64,000 nucleotides of DNA from Luteibacter mycovicinus. GTDB lineage: Bacteria; Pseudomonadota; Gammaproteobacteria; Xanthomonadales; Rhodanobacteraceae. The stretch spans positions 372,001 to 436,000 of the forward strand of contig NZ_JQNL01000001.1 of NCBI RefSeq assembly GCF_000745235.1, given 5' to 3'. Shown here one piece after another: positions 50,049 to 58,557 of this stretch (positions within the stretch are counted from its first letter, which is position 1; each line of letters starts with the position of its first letter). Under the pieces are notes generated by a model. It was not told the DNA's origin. It was given only the letters and a program-made list of their open reading frames with translations, and did not search any database. Made by a program: the position numbers and the translations under genes.

Positions 50049-51588
50049 AGGCCATCGTCGGGTCGAGGTAACGACTGAAGGCATCCGCGGTCATCGGCCG
50101 GGCGAAGAAATAGCCCTGGCCGATGTCGCAGCCGAGATCGCGCAGCCAGTCGGCCTGCGCTTCGGTTTCGACGCCTTCGGCGATCGTCTGCATGTTGAGC
50201 TTCTTGGCGAGGCCGACGATCGCTTCGGTGATTTCGCGATCCGCCAGATTGAGCGAACTGCCACGCACGAACGACTGGTCGATCTTGATCGTGCCCACCG
50301 GGAGTTCCCGAAGGTGACCGAGGTTCCAGTAACCCGCGCCGAAATCGTCGATCAGCAGATCGAACCCGTGCGAACGCAGCTTGACCAGCTGGCGCATGGT
50401 CTCTTCCGGCTGGCGCATCGCCGTGGATTCGGTGAGCTCGAAACGGATACGCATCGGATCCACGCCATACGAGCGCACCACGCGATGCAGCGTTTCGACG
50501 AAGGCCGGGCGGGTCAGCTCGTGCATGGACAGGTTGATCGCCACGTAGTCGACCGCGATGCCGGCGGCATCCCAGGCCTTGACCTGCGTGAGCACCGCGC
50601 GCAGCACGTATTCGCCCAGCGCGTGGATCAGGCCGGAGCGCTCGGCCACCGCGACGAAGACGGCCGGAGGCACCTGGCCGCGCGTGGGATGGTTCCACCG
50701 GGCCAGCGCTTCGACGCCGGCCAGCGTGCCGTCGCGCAGGTGACGCTTAGGCTGGTATTCGACACCCAGGTTGCCCTGCTGCAGGGCTTCACGCAGTTCG
50801 ACGGTGAGCGCGACGCGCTCGCGGGCCTGCTCGAGCATGCCCTCCTCGTAGAAGCGAAAGTCGGCCTTGCCGGTTTCCTTTACCGCGTACATCGCTGCGT
50901 CCGCGTTGCGGATCAGCATGTCGGCCACCGTACCGTCCTTGGGCGATACCGCGACGCCGATACTCGGGCTTACCGCAACGAACTGGCCGGCCACGCTGAC
51001 CGGCTGCGATACGAGATCCAGCACCTTCCGGCAGACGCGAACAAGGTTTTCCATACCGCCATAGGCCTGCACCACCACGACGAATTCGTCGCCACCGAAG
51101 CGCGCGACCGTGTCGCGCTCACGCACACTGCTGCGCAGGCTGGTGGCGACCGCCTGAAGGAAAGCATCGCCCGCTTCATGGCCGAGCGTGTCGTTAATGG
51201 ATTTGAAGCCGTCCAGGTCGATGAACATGACCGCGAGCGAGTCGTCGGAGGAGTCGGCCAAGGCCTGTTCCAGCGTCTGCAGCAGGAAGGCACGGTTCGG
51301 CAGCCCGGTCAGCGTGTCGTGATACGCGTGAAAGGCCAGCACCCGGCGAGCCTGCTCGCGCGGATCGCGCAGGCGGCTGCGCAACTGGCGGCGCTGCCCC
51401 ACCAGCCAGACGATGGCGGCAGTGGCCACCGCGACGACGACGATCAGACTGACCACCCAGCCCGGTCCAGCGCCAACGGTGCCGAAATTGGCACAGCGCG
51501 TACCGTCGCCCGACCCCGGAAGGGTCCAGCGGGCACACTTCGATGCGGCCAGGTGCAGGCCACTCTCGACGCTACGATGGTTCAACAC
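50038..51588 (-). CDS. GGDEF-EAL dual-domain c-di-GMP protein
   Basis: A 516-residue protein with a single membrane helix (44-63), then a GGDEF domain (intact GGDEF at 165-169, I-site R156-E-R-D159) and an EAL domain (VEALARW, NLSMHE, ELTEST, DDFGAGYWNL, IKIDQSF and AEGVETE). Both catalytic motifs look complete, so it could make or break down c-di-GMP; the balance is unknown. No sensor domain apart from the short N-terminus. GTG start with GGAG 4-5 bases upstream. The downstream propeller-GGDEF gene overlaps by 11 bp, so both belong to one transcript with a FliA-like promoter upstream. Confidence 0.92.
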   Translation of the reverse strand: MLNHRSVESGLHLAASKCARWTLPGSGDGTRCANFGTVGAGPGWVVSLIVVVAVATAAIVWLVGQRRQLRSRLRDPREQARRVLAFHAYHDTLTGLPNRAFLLQTLEQALADSSDDSLAVMFIDLDGFKSINDTLGHEAGDAFLQAVATSLRSSVRERDTVARFGGDEFVVVVQAYGGMENLVRVCRKVLDLVSQPVSVAGQFVAVSPSIGVAVSPKDGTVADMLIRNADAAMYAVKETGKADFRFYEEGMLEQARERVALTVELREALQQGNLGVEYQPKRHLRDGTLAGVEALARWNHPTRGQVPPAVFVAVAERSGLIHALGEYVLRAVLTQVKAWDAAGIAVDYVAINLSMHELTRPAFVETLHRVVRSYGVDPMRIRFELTESTAMRQPEETMRQLVKLRSHGFDLLIDDFGAGYWNLGHLRELPVGTIKIDQSFVRGSSLNLADREITEAIVGLAKKLNMQTIAEGVETEAQADWLRDLGCDIGQGYFFARPMTADAFSRYLDPTMAYAG

Positions 51589-51693
51589 ACCACGCTCCGG
51601 CCCGGTATCCGGGGCACGTCTTGCTTTAAAAACGGAACGACTGCGCCCGGGAGCCTGGAAACACGCCAGGCGCGAAACGACATCTCCCTAGGT

Positions 51694-51721
51694 CTAACGG
51701 CCACCACCGCCCCCGACTTTA
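51694..51721 (-). promoter_or_regulatory. Sigma-28 (FliA)-like promoter of the GGDEF-EAL operon
   Basis: On the minus strand TAAAGTCG, 12 bases, GCCGTTAG. The flagellar sigma consensus is TAAAGTTT-N11-GCCGATAA; here the TAAA to GCCG distance is one longer than usual. About 100 bases of leader follow to the GTG start. Confidence 0.45.
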
Positions 51722-51847
51722 GCCCTGCGTGAGAAAAAGAACGCCATCACTGATCGGATGATGATAGACCGGCAAAAAAACGCAATCCGCCTGACGACCT
51801 GCCTTTCCGAAAATGTGCACTACCTGCGTACTTGTCCGGAAGCCGGC

Positions 51848-53902
51848 TCAGTTCCCACTGGCCGGCAGATAGCGATCGAACCAGGCCAGGGCGCGGGCCA
51901 GCACGTCACGGCGGTTCTCATCGCGCGCAAAGCCGTGACCCTCGCCCGGGTAGACCACCAGCGAAGTCGGCACGTTCTGGGCGCGCAGCGCATGCCAGAA
52001 CTCAAACGACTGCGGGGCGGGCGTCTCGGCGTCACGCTCGCCGACCACGATCAGCGTCGGCGTCTTCACCTGTTTGATGAAATTGATGGCCGAACTCTTC
52101 GCGTAGACAGCCGGATCGTCATACACCGACGCACCGAAGTACGGCGTCATCCACTGGTCGATGAGGTTCTGGCCGTAATAGCTCTGCCAGTTGGAGATTC
52201 CCGCACCCGCGACCGCCGCGCGGAAACGGTTGGTCTGGGTCACTCCGAACATCGTCATGAAGCCGCCGTAGCTCCAGCCCGTGAGGCCGAGGCGCTTGTC
52301 GTCGACCGGGTGATTCTTCTCGATCGTATCGACGCCCGCGAGAATGTCGCGCATGTCGCCGTAGCCGAAATCCTTGCGGTTGGCCTGGACGAACGCCGCG
52401 CCCTGCCCGTAGCTGCCACGTGGGTTGGGCATGAACACGAAATAGCCCAGCGCGGAAAGCGGCGCACCGCCGTAGCCGACACCGGGCCAGCGCGGCGTGA
52501 CCGCCGCGGCAGGACCGCCGTGCACCGAGACGATCATCCCGTAGTGCTTTTTCGGGTTGTAGTGCGCCGGATACAGCAGCCAGCCCTGCACCTCGTGGCC
52601 TTCGAAGGTCCACGAGATCGATTCGGCCTTGCCCCACGACGGCTTGAGCGCGGCGTTGAATGAGGTCACCGCCACCGGCGTGTGCGCGGCGGCGAGCGTG
52701 GCGACCTGTACCTCATAGGCCTTGTCGAACGAACTGCCGACGAACGCGGCCTTGGTGGCCTTCGCATCCAGCGACAAGGACATCGAGAGGCGACCGTCAC
52801 CGATCGTCATGGGCAGATCGAACAGGCGGGTCGCCGTGGCGACGCCTTCAGCCGGCAGCGCATAACGGGACACGCGGCTCGACCCGCCCGTGTGCTCACC
52901 CACCAGCAAGGCGTCGTTCGCCGTCCAGGTGAGCCAGGCCGGCGTGGTGTGGATATCCGGAGTGACGTCCACGGGCGCGGCACCGCCGGTGGCCGGGACC
53001 GTCCAGATGTCACCACCGGTCGAGCCCTGATCGCTCATGAGGCCGCCGATGAAGGCGATGCGTGAGCCGTCCGGCGAGAAGCGCGGCACGGCCACCTGCA
53101 GCCCCTTGAGCGGACCGCTGAGCGTCGCGGTGTCGACGACGACGTCACCCTTGCCACCTTCGGTCGACGGCTGGACGTAGAGTTTGGCCACCCACCAGTT
53201 GTTGTCTCCCGGCGGCTCGGCCGCGACGTACGCGATGCGCGCACCGTCGGCCGAGAAGCTGAACTCGTAGACGTGCAGGCCAGCGGGCGTGAGGACGTGG
53301 ACGTCCCCGCCCGCCGCGTCGACGCTGGCCACCTGCTGCACTTCGATACCCTCGACGCCGACTTCGCCCAGCTGCGGCTTCGCCGCCGCGGTGGCGCTGG
53401 CGCGGCGGGTCGCGTTCGGCACGTAGAGGAAGCCAAGCTGCTTACCGTCAGCGCGCCATTCGAGGCCGCTGACGTAGCCGGTAAGGTGGGTCAGCCGCAC
53501 GGGCGCGGCGCGGGTACCGGTGTCGACGGTGTAGATGTCGTTCTGCTTGCCCTCCTCCACGCCCGGGGCGCTGCCCGCGCAATCGGACAGGAAGGCGAGA
53601 TGGCGGGAGTCGGCGGCCCAGGCGACCGAGGTCTCGCTGCACCCCTTGCTCGCGGTGATGCGGTGCGCATGCTGGCCCTGCGCGTCGGCGACCTCGATCA
53701 CCGGTTTGCCATCGGTCTTCACCGCCCAGGCCAGCTGCCTGCCATCGGGCGAAAGCGCGACTGACTCGATCGTGCGGACCTTGGCCAGCGACGAGAGGAT
53801 GGCCGCGATACGCGGGTCATCGGCGGATTTCGTCGGGGTGTCGGCGAGGCTGGCCTGGGTAAAGGCGAGCGCGACGGCCGCGGCGATCCACTTCGTACGC
53901 AT
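51848..53902 (-). CDS. S9 family prolyl-oligopeptidase-type peptidase, exported
   Basis: A 684-residue exported serine peptidase. A signal peptide (1-20, ASLA/DT) leads to a beta-propeller (WD40-like) gate built of repeats such as VALSPDGRQLAWA, then the alpha/beta-hydrolase domain: nucleophile Ser in LTGWSYGGFMTMFG, Asp in IVVGERDAETPAPQS and His in YPGEGHGFARDEN. It resembles dipeptidyl-peptidase / acylaminoacyl-peptidase types acting on short peptides in the periplasm. Gap 51589-51847 upstream of its stop end carries only the promoter of the neighbouring operon; its own promoter is in the 53903-54095 gap. Confidence 0.93.
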   Translation of the reverse strand: MRTKWIAAAVALAFTQASLADTPTKSADDPRIAAILSSLAKVRTIESVALSPDGRQLAWAVKTDGKPVIEVADAQGQHAHRITASKGCSETSVAWAADSRHLAFLSDCAGSAPGVEEGKQNDIYTVDTGTRAAPVRLTHLTGYVSGLEWRADGKQLGFLYVPNATRRASATAAAKPQLGEVGVEGIEVQQVASVDAAGGDVHVLTPAGLHVYEFSFSADGARIAYVAAEPPGDNNWWVAKLYVQPSTEGGKGDVVVDTATLSGPLKGLQVAVPRFSPDGSRIAFIGGLMSDQGSTGGDIWTVPATGGAAPVDVTPDIHTTPAWLTWTANDALLVGEHTGGSSRVSRYALPAEGVATATRLFDLPMTIGDGRLSMSLSLDAKATKAAFVGSSFDKAYEVQVATLAAAHTPVAVTSFNAALKPSWGKAESISWTFEGHEVQGWLLYPAHYNPKKHYGMIVSVHGGPAAAVTPRWPGVGYGGAPLSALGYFVFMPNPRGSYGQGAAFVQANRKDFGYGDMRDILAGVDTIEKNHPVDDKRLGLTGWSYGGFMTMFGVTQTNRFRAAVAGAGISNWQSYYGQNLIDQWMTPYFGASVYDDPAVYAKSSAINFIKQVKTPTLIVVGERDAETPAPQSFEFWHALRAQNVPTSLVVYPGEGHGFARDENRRDVLARALAWFDRYLPASGN

Positions 53903-54095
53903 GGGGTGACCTGGTGTGTGATTGAGGTGTGAAAACTATCACGACACTCATTACTCTCGCGAGCACCCGTTCGCTGGTGGCCGTCTGGGAGATGTGACCG
54001 AAGCCCGCCTCCGGCGGGAGACAGGCTCGGGTGGGAGCCCGGCTCCGGGAGACAGGCTTCGTCGGGGCCCAACCCTGTCGGCGAGCTGGACTCCG

Positions 54096-54386
54096 TCAGG
54101 CCAGCAAGTGGGAAAACTCCGGATTGCGCTTGAACCAGGTCGCCGCATAGGAACAAGCGGGCTGAACCTTCCAGCCCCTGGCCTCTGCGGCCTGCACGGC
54201 GGATTTCGTCAGGATGGAGGCAATGCCCCGCCCGCCCACGGGCGATGGCACACCGGTGTGCGTGATCGTCATCACGTTGCCGGCGAGGCGGTACTCCACC
54301 TCGCAGGTGTGACCGTCCACCACGGTCGTGAACACCTGGTTTTCGGTGTCATGCGTAATTTCCAGCGGTTTCGCGTTGTCGCTCAT
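54096..54386 (-). CDS. GNAT-fold N-acetyltransferase-like protein (YjdJ type)
   Basis: A 96-residue single-domain protein of the short GNAT family: a central beta-hairpin (VEYRLAGNVMTITHTGVP), acetyl-CoA binding loop VGGRGIASILTKSAVQAA, and the final CSYAATWFKRNPEFSHLL. The family is very small and its acceptor is unknown. Divergent from osmC. The 190-bp gap on its downstream side (53903-54095) has several GGGAGACAGGCT-like direct repeats but no clear function. Confidence 0.85.
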   Translation of the reverse strand: MSDNAKPLEITHDTENQVFTTVVDGHTCEVEYRLAGNVMTITHTGVPSPVGGRGIASILTKSAVQAAEARGWKVQPACSYAATWFKRNPEFSHLLA

Positions 54387-54484
54387 CGGTCATCTCCATC
54401 AGAAGGACAGCCGCACCTTCGCATTCTCTGGATGGGCGGGCCGTTAAGGTCAGGCGATCATCCCCCCACCGAAGGAGAATCTCC

Positions 54485-54910
54485 ATGCAGAAGTCAGGCT
54501 CAGCGGTCTGGAAAGGCGGCATCAAGGATGGCCAGGGCACGATCTCCACCCAGACCGGCGTACTGAAGGAAGCCCCCTACGGCTTCAAGTCGCGCTTCGA
54601 AGACGGCCCGGGCACCAACCCCGAGGAACTGATCGGCGCCGCGCACGCTGGCTGCTTCTCGATGGCGCTGTCGCTCATGCTCGGCAACGCCGGCCTCACC
54701 CCCGACAAGATCGAGACGAAGGCCGACGTCACCCTCGACAAGGACGGCGAAGGTTTCTCCATCACCAAGGTGCATCTCACCGTGAAGGCGAAGATCCCCG
54801 GTACGGACCAGGCCGGCTTTGAAGCCATCGCCAGGCAGGCGAAGGAAGGCTGCCCGGTATCCAAGGTGCTGAATGCCGCGATCAGCATGGACGCCACCCT
54901 CGAAGCGTAA
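54485..54910 (+). CDS. osmC: OsmC family peroxiredoxin
   Basis: A 141-residue organic-hydroperoxide reductase. The two catalytic cysteines are Cys57 in AHAGCFSM and Cys123 in EGCPVSKVL; the helix and N-terminal strands SGSAVWKGGIKDGQG fit OsmC rather than Ohr. It detoxifies lipid hydroperoxides with a dithiol reductant such as lipoyl domains. A ribosome site AGGAG lies shortly before ATG 54485. It is monocistronic; a GC-rich hairpin follows. Confidence 0.94.
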   Translation: MQKSGSAVWKGGIKDGQGTISTQTGVLKEAPYGFKSRFEDGPGTNPEELIGAAHAGCFSMALSLMLGNAGLTPDKIETKADVTLDKDGEGFSITKVHLTVKAKIPGTDQAGFEAIARQAKEGCPVSKVLNAAISMDATLEA

Positions 54911-54919
54911 ACTGCTCCG

Positions 54920-54941
54920 GCCGCCGGCCCCGGCCGGCGGC
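54920..54941 (+). terminator. Hairpin after osmC
   Basis: GCCGCCGGCC and its complement form a 10-bp stem with a 2-base loop, followed by CTTCC without a real T-run. Probably a weak or Rho-assisted terminator. Confidence 0.4.
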
Positions 54942-54969
54942 TTCCCTGGCCGACAGGATCGAACCCAGC

Positions 54970-55947
54970 GTGCTGATCATTCACGAACACGGCCAACGCC
55001 AGCCCATCCGCTGGACAGCGGACATGGGCAGGCCGAAAGCTCCCATCTGGGTCGACCTCTTCGATCCCAGCGAAGACGAGAAAAAATGTGCCGCCGAGAT
55101 CTCCGGCCTGCGCATTCCGGAACGGGCGGACGTCGACAACCTCGCCCTGTCCAGCCGTATCCGCACGGACGACGACGCGATGTACCTGTCGATCCCGTAT
55201 TTCGCGGATGTCGATCCCGACGCCCCTAACGGTACCGGCCATCGCCCTTCTCCCGTCGGCATCGTAGTCACCGGGCATGTCCTGATGACGCTTCGCTTCC
55301 AGACCTCGCCCGCCTTCGACCTGGCGGCGCGGAGCTGCGATGAGCAGCACTGGGATTCCAGCGCCGACGTGCTGGCGACGCTGATCGAGGCGATCGTCAA
55401 TCTCGCGGCCAGGCGCATGGAGGACGTCTCCGCCGATCTGAAACAGCTGTCCGACCGCGTCTTCACCACCGAGCGCCTGGGCACGCCCGCCCTGCGCGAC
55501 TGCATGCTCGAGGTCGGCCGGCTCGAGGGCGAGCAGGCACGCAACCGCTCTTCCATGCTGGGCGTGCAGCGTATCGTCTCGTTCGTCAGGGCCAAGCAAC
55601 CCGAGTGGATGTCCGATCAGGTCGAGGTCCGCCTGCGCGTGGTCGATCACGACCTTCGCACCCTGGACGAGTTCGACGATCAGCTGACCAACAAGCTGCA
55701 GTTCCTGCTGGATGCGAGCCTGGGCTTCATCAGCACGGACCAGAACCATGTGATGAAGGTGCTGACGGTGACCTCCGTGGCGACCATTCCTCCGGTGATC
55801 CTGGCCGGCGTCTGGGGCATGAACTTCAAGCACATGCCCGAGCTGGACTGGACCTTCGGCTACCCGATGGCGATCGGCGCGATCCTGCTGAGCATCCTGT
55901 TGCCCGTGCTGTTCTTCAAATGGCGGGGCTGGCTCGAAGGCGACTGA
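54970..55947 (+). CDS. CorA-type Mg2+/divalent cation transporter
   Basis: A 325-residue member of the CorA family. The long cytoplasmic N-terminal alpha/beta domain ends in two C-terminal membrane helices with the channel signature GMNFKHMPELDW (GMN motif) between them, followed by a short Trp/Arg tail. GTG 54970 is the start. It transports Mg2+ or other divalents; the branch is the shorter ZntB/CorA-like type and the direction cannot be read from the sequence. It begins 60 bp after osmC. Confidence 0.93.
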   Translation: MLIIHEHGQRQPIRWTADMGRPKAPIWVDLFDPSEDEKKCAAEISGLRIPERADVDNLALSSRIRTDDDAMYLSIPYFADVDPDAPNGTGHRPSPVGIVVTGHVLMTLRFQTSPAFDLAARSCDEQHWDSSADVLATLIEAIVNLAARRMEDVSADLKQLSDRVFTTERLGTPALRDCMLEVGRLEGEQARNRSSMLGVQRIVSFVRAKQPEWMSDQVEVRLRVVDHDLRTLDEFDDQLTNKLQFLLDASLGFISTDQNHVMKVLTVTSVATIPPVILAGVWGMNFKHMPELDWTFGYPMAIGAILLSILLPVLFFKWRGWLEGD

Positions 55948-56035
55948 GCGGCGTCTCTAGCGCAGTCCTTCACGATCGTGAAGGCCTGTAAACCTGACGT
56001 ACGTCGCATTTTTTTACATTGGGCCGTCTTTTCCC

Positions 56036-56062
56036 TAAAGTTCGCGGCTGCACTGCCGTTAG
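56036..56062 (+). promoter_or_regulatory. Sigma-28 (FliA)-like promoter of the diguanylate cyclase gene
   Basis: TAAAGTTC, exactly 11 bases, GCCGTTAG: seven of eight bases in the -35 and six of eight in the -10 match the FliA consensus TAAAGTTT-N11-GCCGATAA, with the canonical spacing. The start codon lies about 130 bases downstream. Confidence 0.7.
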
Positions 56063-56201
56063 CACCCTTGAGGGTCGCCCGGTGGAAGCCGGTCGAAACG
56101 ACACGGGGCTGCCATCCGGCGCGCCCGACTCGGGGGAGGAAGTGTTCGGTGCCAGTCAGTAGTCACTATCGCGTTCGCCACGCCTCGTCGTGGGGTCGTC
56201 C

Positions 56202-57275
56202 ATGAAGACGCCGTGGCATGCCATGACGGGCGGCCTTCCCGAGACGCGACTGCTGGCGTCGGTGGCCGAGTTCACCCACCACCGCGATATCGACGCCCTG
56301 GACCACAGCCTGGTCCTCTCGCTGGCCGAGCTTATGCCGGTCAACAGCGTCACCTTGTGCAAGCGTGGCGAGAGTCTGCAACAGCCCATCGAGTCGATGG
56401 TGGTCTGCGGCCGCAAGAGCGAGGGCGGATTCGTCGTCAACGCGCTGGAACCACCGCGCGAGGGCGACCCGGTCGACACCATCGTCTGCGCGATGGAAAC
56501 CCTCGAAGCGATCAGCGACGTCACCGACAACGGTGACTGCCGCCTGGTCATACCCATTCAACGCGACGGGTCCGCGATCGGCGCCCTGATGCTCGAGGCC
56601 GACGATTCGCTCGACGCCGTCCGTGTGATGGTCGAAGGCTTCGCGCGCATCTACGGCAACTACATCGCCCTGCTAAACGAGAGCGAGCGCGACAAGCTGA
56701 CCGGCCTGTACAACCGCCGCAGCTTCGAACAGCGCCTGCGCCGCCTGCTCAAGCTCAGCCGCCAGCGTGCGCGTGCCGCCGTGGGCGGCGAGGACGAACG
56801 CCGGGGCGGCGTGCGCGACGACGACAGCAAGATCTACCTCGCCATCCTCGACATCGACCACTTCAAGCGGATCAACGACACCTACGGTCACGTCTACGGC
56901 GACGAAGTCATCCTGATGCTGGCCCAGCAGATGCGCGCCAGCTTCCGCCAGAGCGACGTGCTCTTCCGCTTCGGCGGCGAAGAGTTCGTCATGCTGATCG
57001 CCGCGGAAAACGAATACGTGGCGCAACACGCGCTGGACCGCTTCCGGCAGTTCATCGCCGATCACACGTTTCCGCAGGTCGGCCACGTCACTGTCAGCAT
57101 CGGCTATGCGCGGATCACCGAGAACGACTATCCCGAAATCGTGCTCGATCGCGCGGACAAGGCGCTGTACTTCGCCAAGGAGAACGGGCGCAACAGCGTC
57201 TACGGCTACGAAAGCCTGACCCAGCGTGGCGAGCTCGCCGCGCCCGTCGCCCTCGGCAGTATCGACCTCTTCTGA
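56202..57275 (+). CDS. GAF-like / GGDEF diguanylate cyclase
   Basis: A 357-residue cytoplasmic protein. Residues 1-150 form a GAF-like sensing region (LVIPIQRDGSAIGALMLEAD is typical), and the GGDEF domain (about 165-340) has FRFGGEEF, an intact I-site (RQSD) and an Arg/Asp-rich insertion near residue 195 (GGEDERRGGVRDDD). It makes c-di-GMP and should be feedback inhibited. The FliA-like promoter suggests expression with late flagellar genes. ATG 56202 is chosen over GTG 56190. It converges on alkB. Confidence 0.9.
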   Translation: MKTPWHAMTGGLPETRLLASVAEFTHHRDIDALDHSLVLSLAELMPVNSVTLCKRGESLQQPIESMVVCGRKSEGGFVVNALEPPREGDPVDTIVCAMETLEAISDVTDNGDCRLVIPIQRDGSAIGALMLEADDSLDAVRVMVEGFARIYGNYIALLNESERDKLTGLYNRRSFEQRLRRLLKLSRQRARAAVGGEDERRGGVRDDDSKIYLAILDIDHFKRINDTYGHVYGDEVILMLAQQMRASFRQSDVLFRFGGEEFVMLIAAENEYVAQHALDRFRQFIADHTFPQVGHVTVSIGYARITENDYPEIVLDRADKALYFAKENGRNSVYGYESLTQRGELAAPVALGSIDLF

Positions 57276-57285
57276 CCACGTGATG

Positions 57286-57300
57286 GCCCGCTAAGCGGGC
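57286..57300. terminator. Short bidirectional hairpin between DGC and alkB
   Basis: GCCCGC TAA GCGGGC, overlapping the last codons of alkB. Too small to be certain; it could end both convergent transcripts. Confidence 0.3.
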
Positions 57301-57908
57301 TTCGTCGGATAATGCCGCCCCGCGGCCCTGCCGCGTGGTCGCACCCGGAATGCCAGACTGATCCTCGGCCCGACCTCGCCGCGCGACTTCGGGATGCCGT
57401 GGTCGTAATGGAACTGCGTGGCATGGCTCATTGTCAGCAGGCTGCCCGCCTCCAGATCCAGATCGAAGCTGCGCTTCGCCCCTTCGCGCTCACGCAACGT
57501 CATCCGCCGCGTCGCACCTAACGACAGCAGCGCGATCGGCTCGCCTTCCGCGATCTCGTCGATATGGTCGTTATGCGGCGCCACACTGTCGCGACCGTCG
57601 CGATAAAGGTTGAGGCCCACGGAAGTGAACCGCACCCCGGTGGCGGCGATCGCTTCGCGAGCAGCCTCGGCCAGGGGCGACGGCAAGGACGGATCGTCCA
57701 GCACGTAATGCTGCACCAGCCGCGGTACGTCCACTTCGCGCCCGTACATCTCACGCCGCTGCGCCTGCCATGGGATCGTCGACATCAGCGTGTCGAACCA
57801 TCGCGCCGCCATCGGGGACGCGATAAGGCCCGGCTCGTACGCGAACCGCCCGTGCTCATCGTCGACGATCACGAGCGGTCCGGCAGCGAACAGCGAGCCC
57901 TGGGTCAC
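57291..57908 (-). CDS. alkB: AlkB family Fe(II)/2-oxoglutarate dioxygenase
   Basis: A 205-residue DNA/RNA demethylase. The iron site is His112-x-Asp114 in APHNDHIDE and His170 in QFHYDHGIP; the 2-oxoglutarate-binding pair Arg182 and Arg188 lies in GPRISLAFRVRP. It repairs 1-meA/3-meC lesions. The start is GTG 57908, 7 bp after the sodC stop; upstream frames extend into sodC and lack family sequence. sodC and alkB are likely one transcript, linking oxidative and alkylation defence. Confidence 0.9.
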   Translation of the reverse strand: MTQGSLFAAGPLVIVDDEHGRFAYEPGLIASPMAARWFDTLMSTIPWQAQRREMYGREVDVPRLVQHYVLDDPSLPSPLAEAAREAIAATGVRFTSVGLNLYRDGRDSVAPHNDHIDEIAEGEPIALLSLGATRRMTLREREGAKRSFDLDLEAGSLLTMSHATQFHYDHGIPKSRGEVGPRISLAFRVRPRGRAAGRHYPTKPA

Positions 57909-57915
57909 GTCGCCC

Positions 57916-58443
57916 TTACTTGATGACGCCGCACGCGATGCGCGCACCACCGCCGCCCAGCGGTTCCGGCTGGTCGGCGTAGTTGTCGCCACCGGCGTGG
58001 ATCATCAGCGCATGGCCCTTCAGCGTCGCCAGCGTCTTGAGGTGCGGCGCGGTTACCGGCGTGGTGTCGGTACCATCGGCGGCAATCTCGATGCGCGGCA
58101 GGTCGCCCTCATGGCCCATGGCATCCGGACCTTCGTGCTTGCCGGTCTTCGCCGGGTCGAAGTGACCACCTGCAGCGAGCGCGGCGCCCTTCTTGCCGTC
58201 CTTCTCGCCCGGGTCGCAGCTGGCCTTCTCGTGCAGATGGAAGCCATGCGTGCCCGGCGGCAGGCCCTTGAGGTCCGGCGTGAACACGAGACCGCCGGCG
58301 CTTTCGGTCACGGTCACCTTGCCGACGGACGCGCCCGCGCCATCGGCGGTCACGGCGGTCAGCGGTACCACCACACTCTTCTCGGCAGCCTGAGCGGCGG
58401 CACATACGAACAGGCCAGCGGCCACGATTGCGATCTTTCTCAT
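57916..58443 (-). CDS. sodC: Cu-Zn superoxide dismutase, periplasmic
   Basis: A 175-residue exported enzyme. Signal peptide about 1-19 (AAAQA/AEK). The copper ligands are in [10 protein letters not shown], the Zn loop is [25 protein letters not shown] and the final block [20 protein letters not shown]. The disulfide Cys pair (SCDPG, RIACGV) is conserved. The gene starts at the second of two adjacent ATGs, 6 bases after AGGAG. It precedes alkB. Confidence 0.95.
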   Translation of the reverse strand: MRKIAIVAAGLFVCAAAQAAEKSVVVPLTAVTADGAGASVGKVTVTESAGGLVFTPDLKGLPPGTHGFHLHEKASCDPGEKDGKKGAALAAGGHFDPAKTGKHEGPDAMGHEGDLPRIEIAADGTDTTPVTAPHLKTLATLKGHALMIHAGGDNYADQPEPLGGGGARIACGVIK

Positions 58444-58557
58444 CATGCACTCCTGTGGAATCGAGGTAACCCCGGGATACTGCACCCGGCGTAGACGGCA
58501 CGTCCATAACCCACAGGCGACAGGCTTCCCGCTGCGGACGCCGCGAAGCAGCTGCCC

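Noticed and set aside
53920..54090. Possible REP or regulatory repeats in the gap between the S9 peptidase and GNAT genes
   Set aside because: GGGAGACAGGCT occurs twice, but without symmetry, GTAG or a hairpin; too weak to name.
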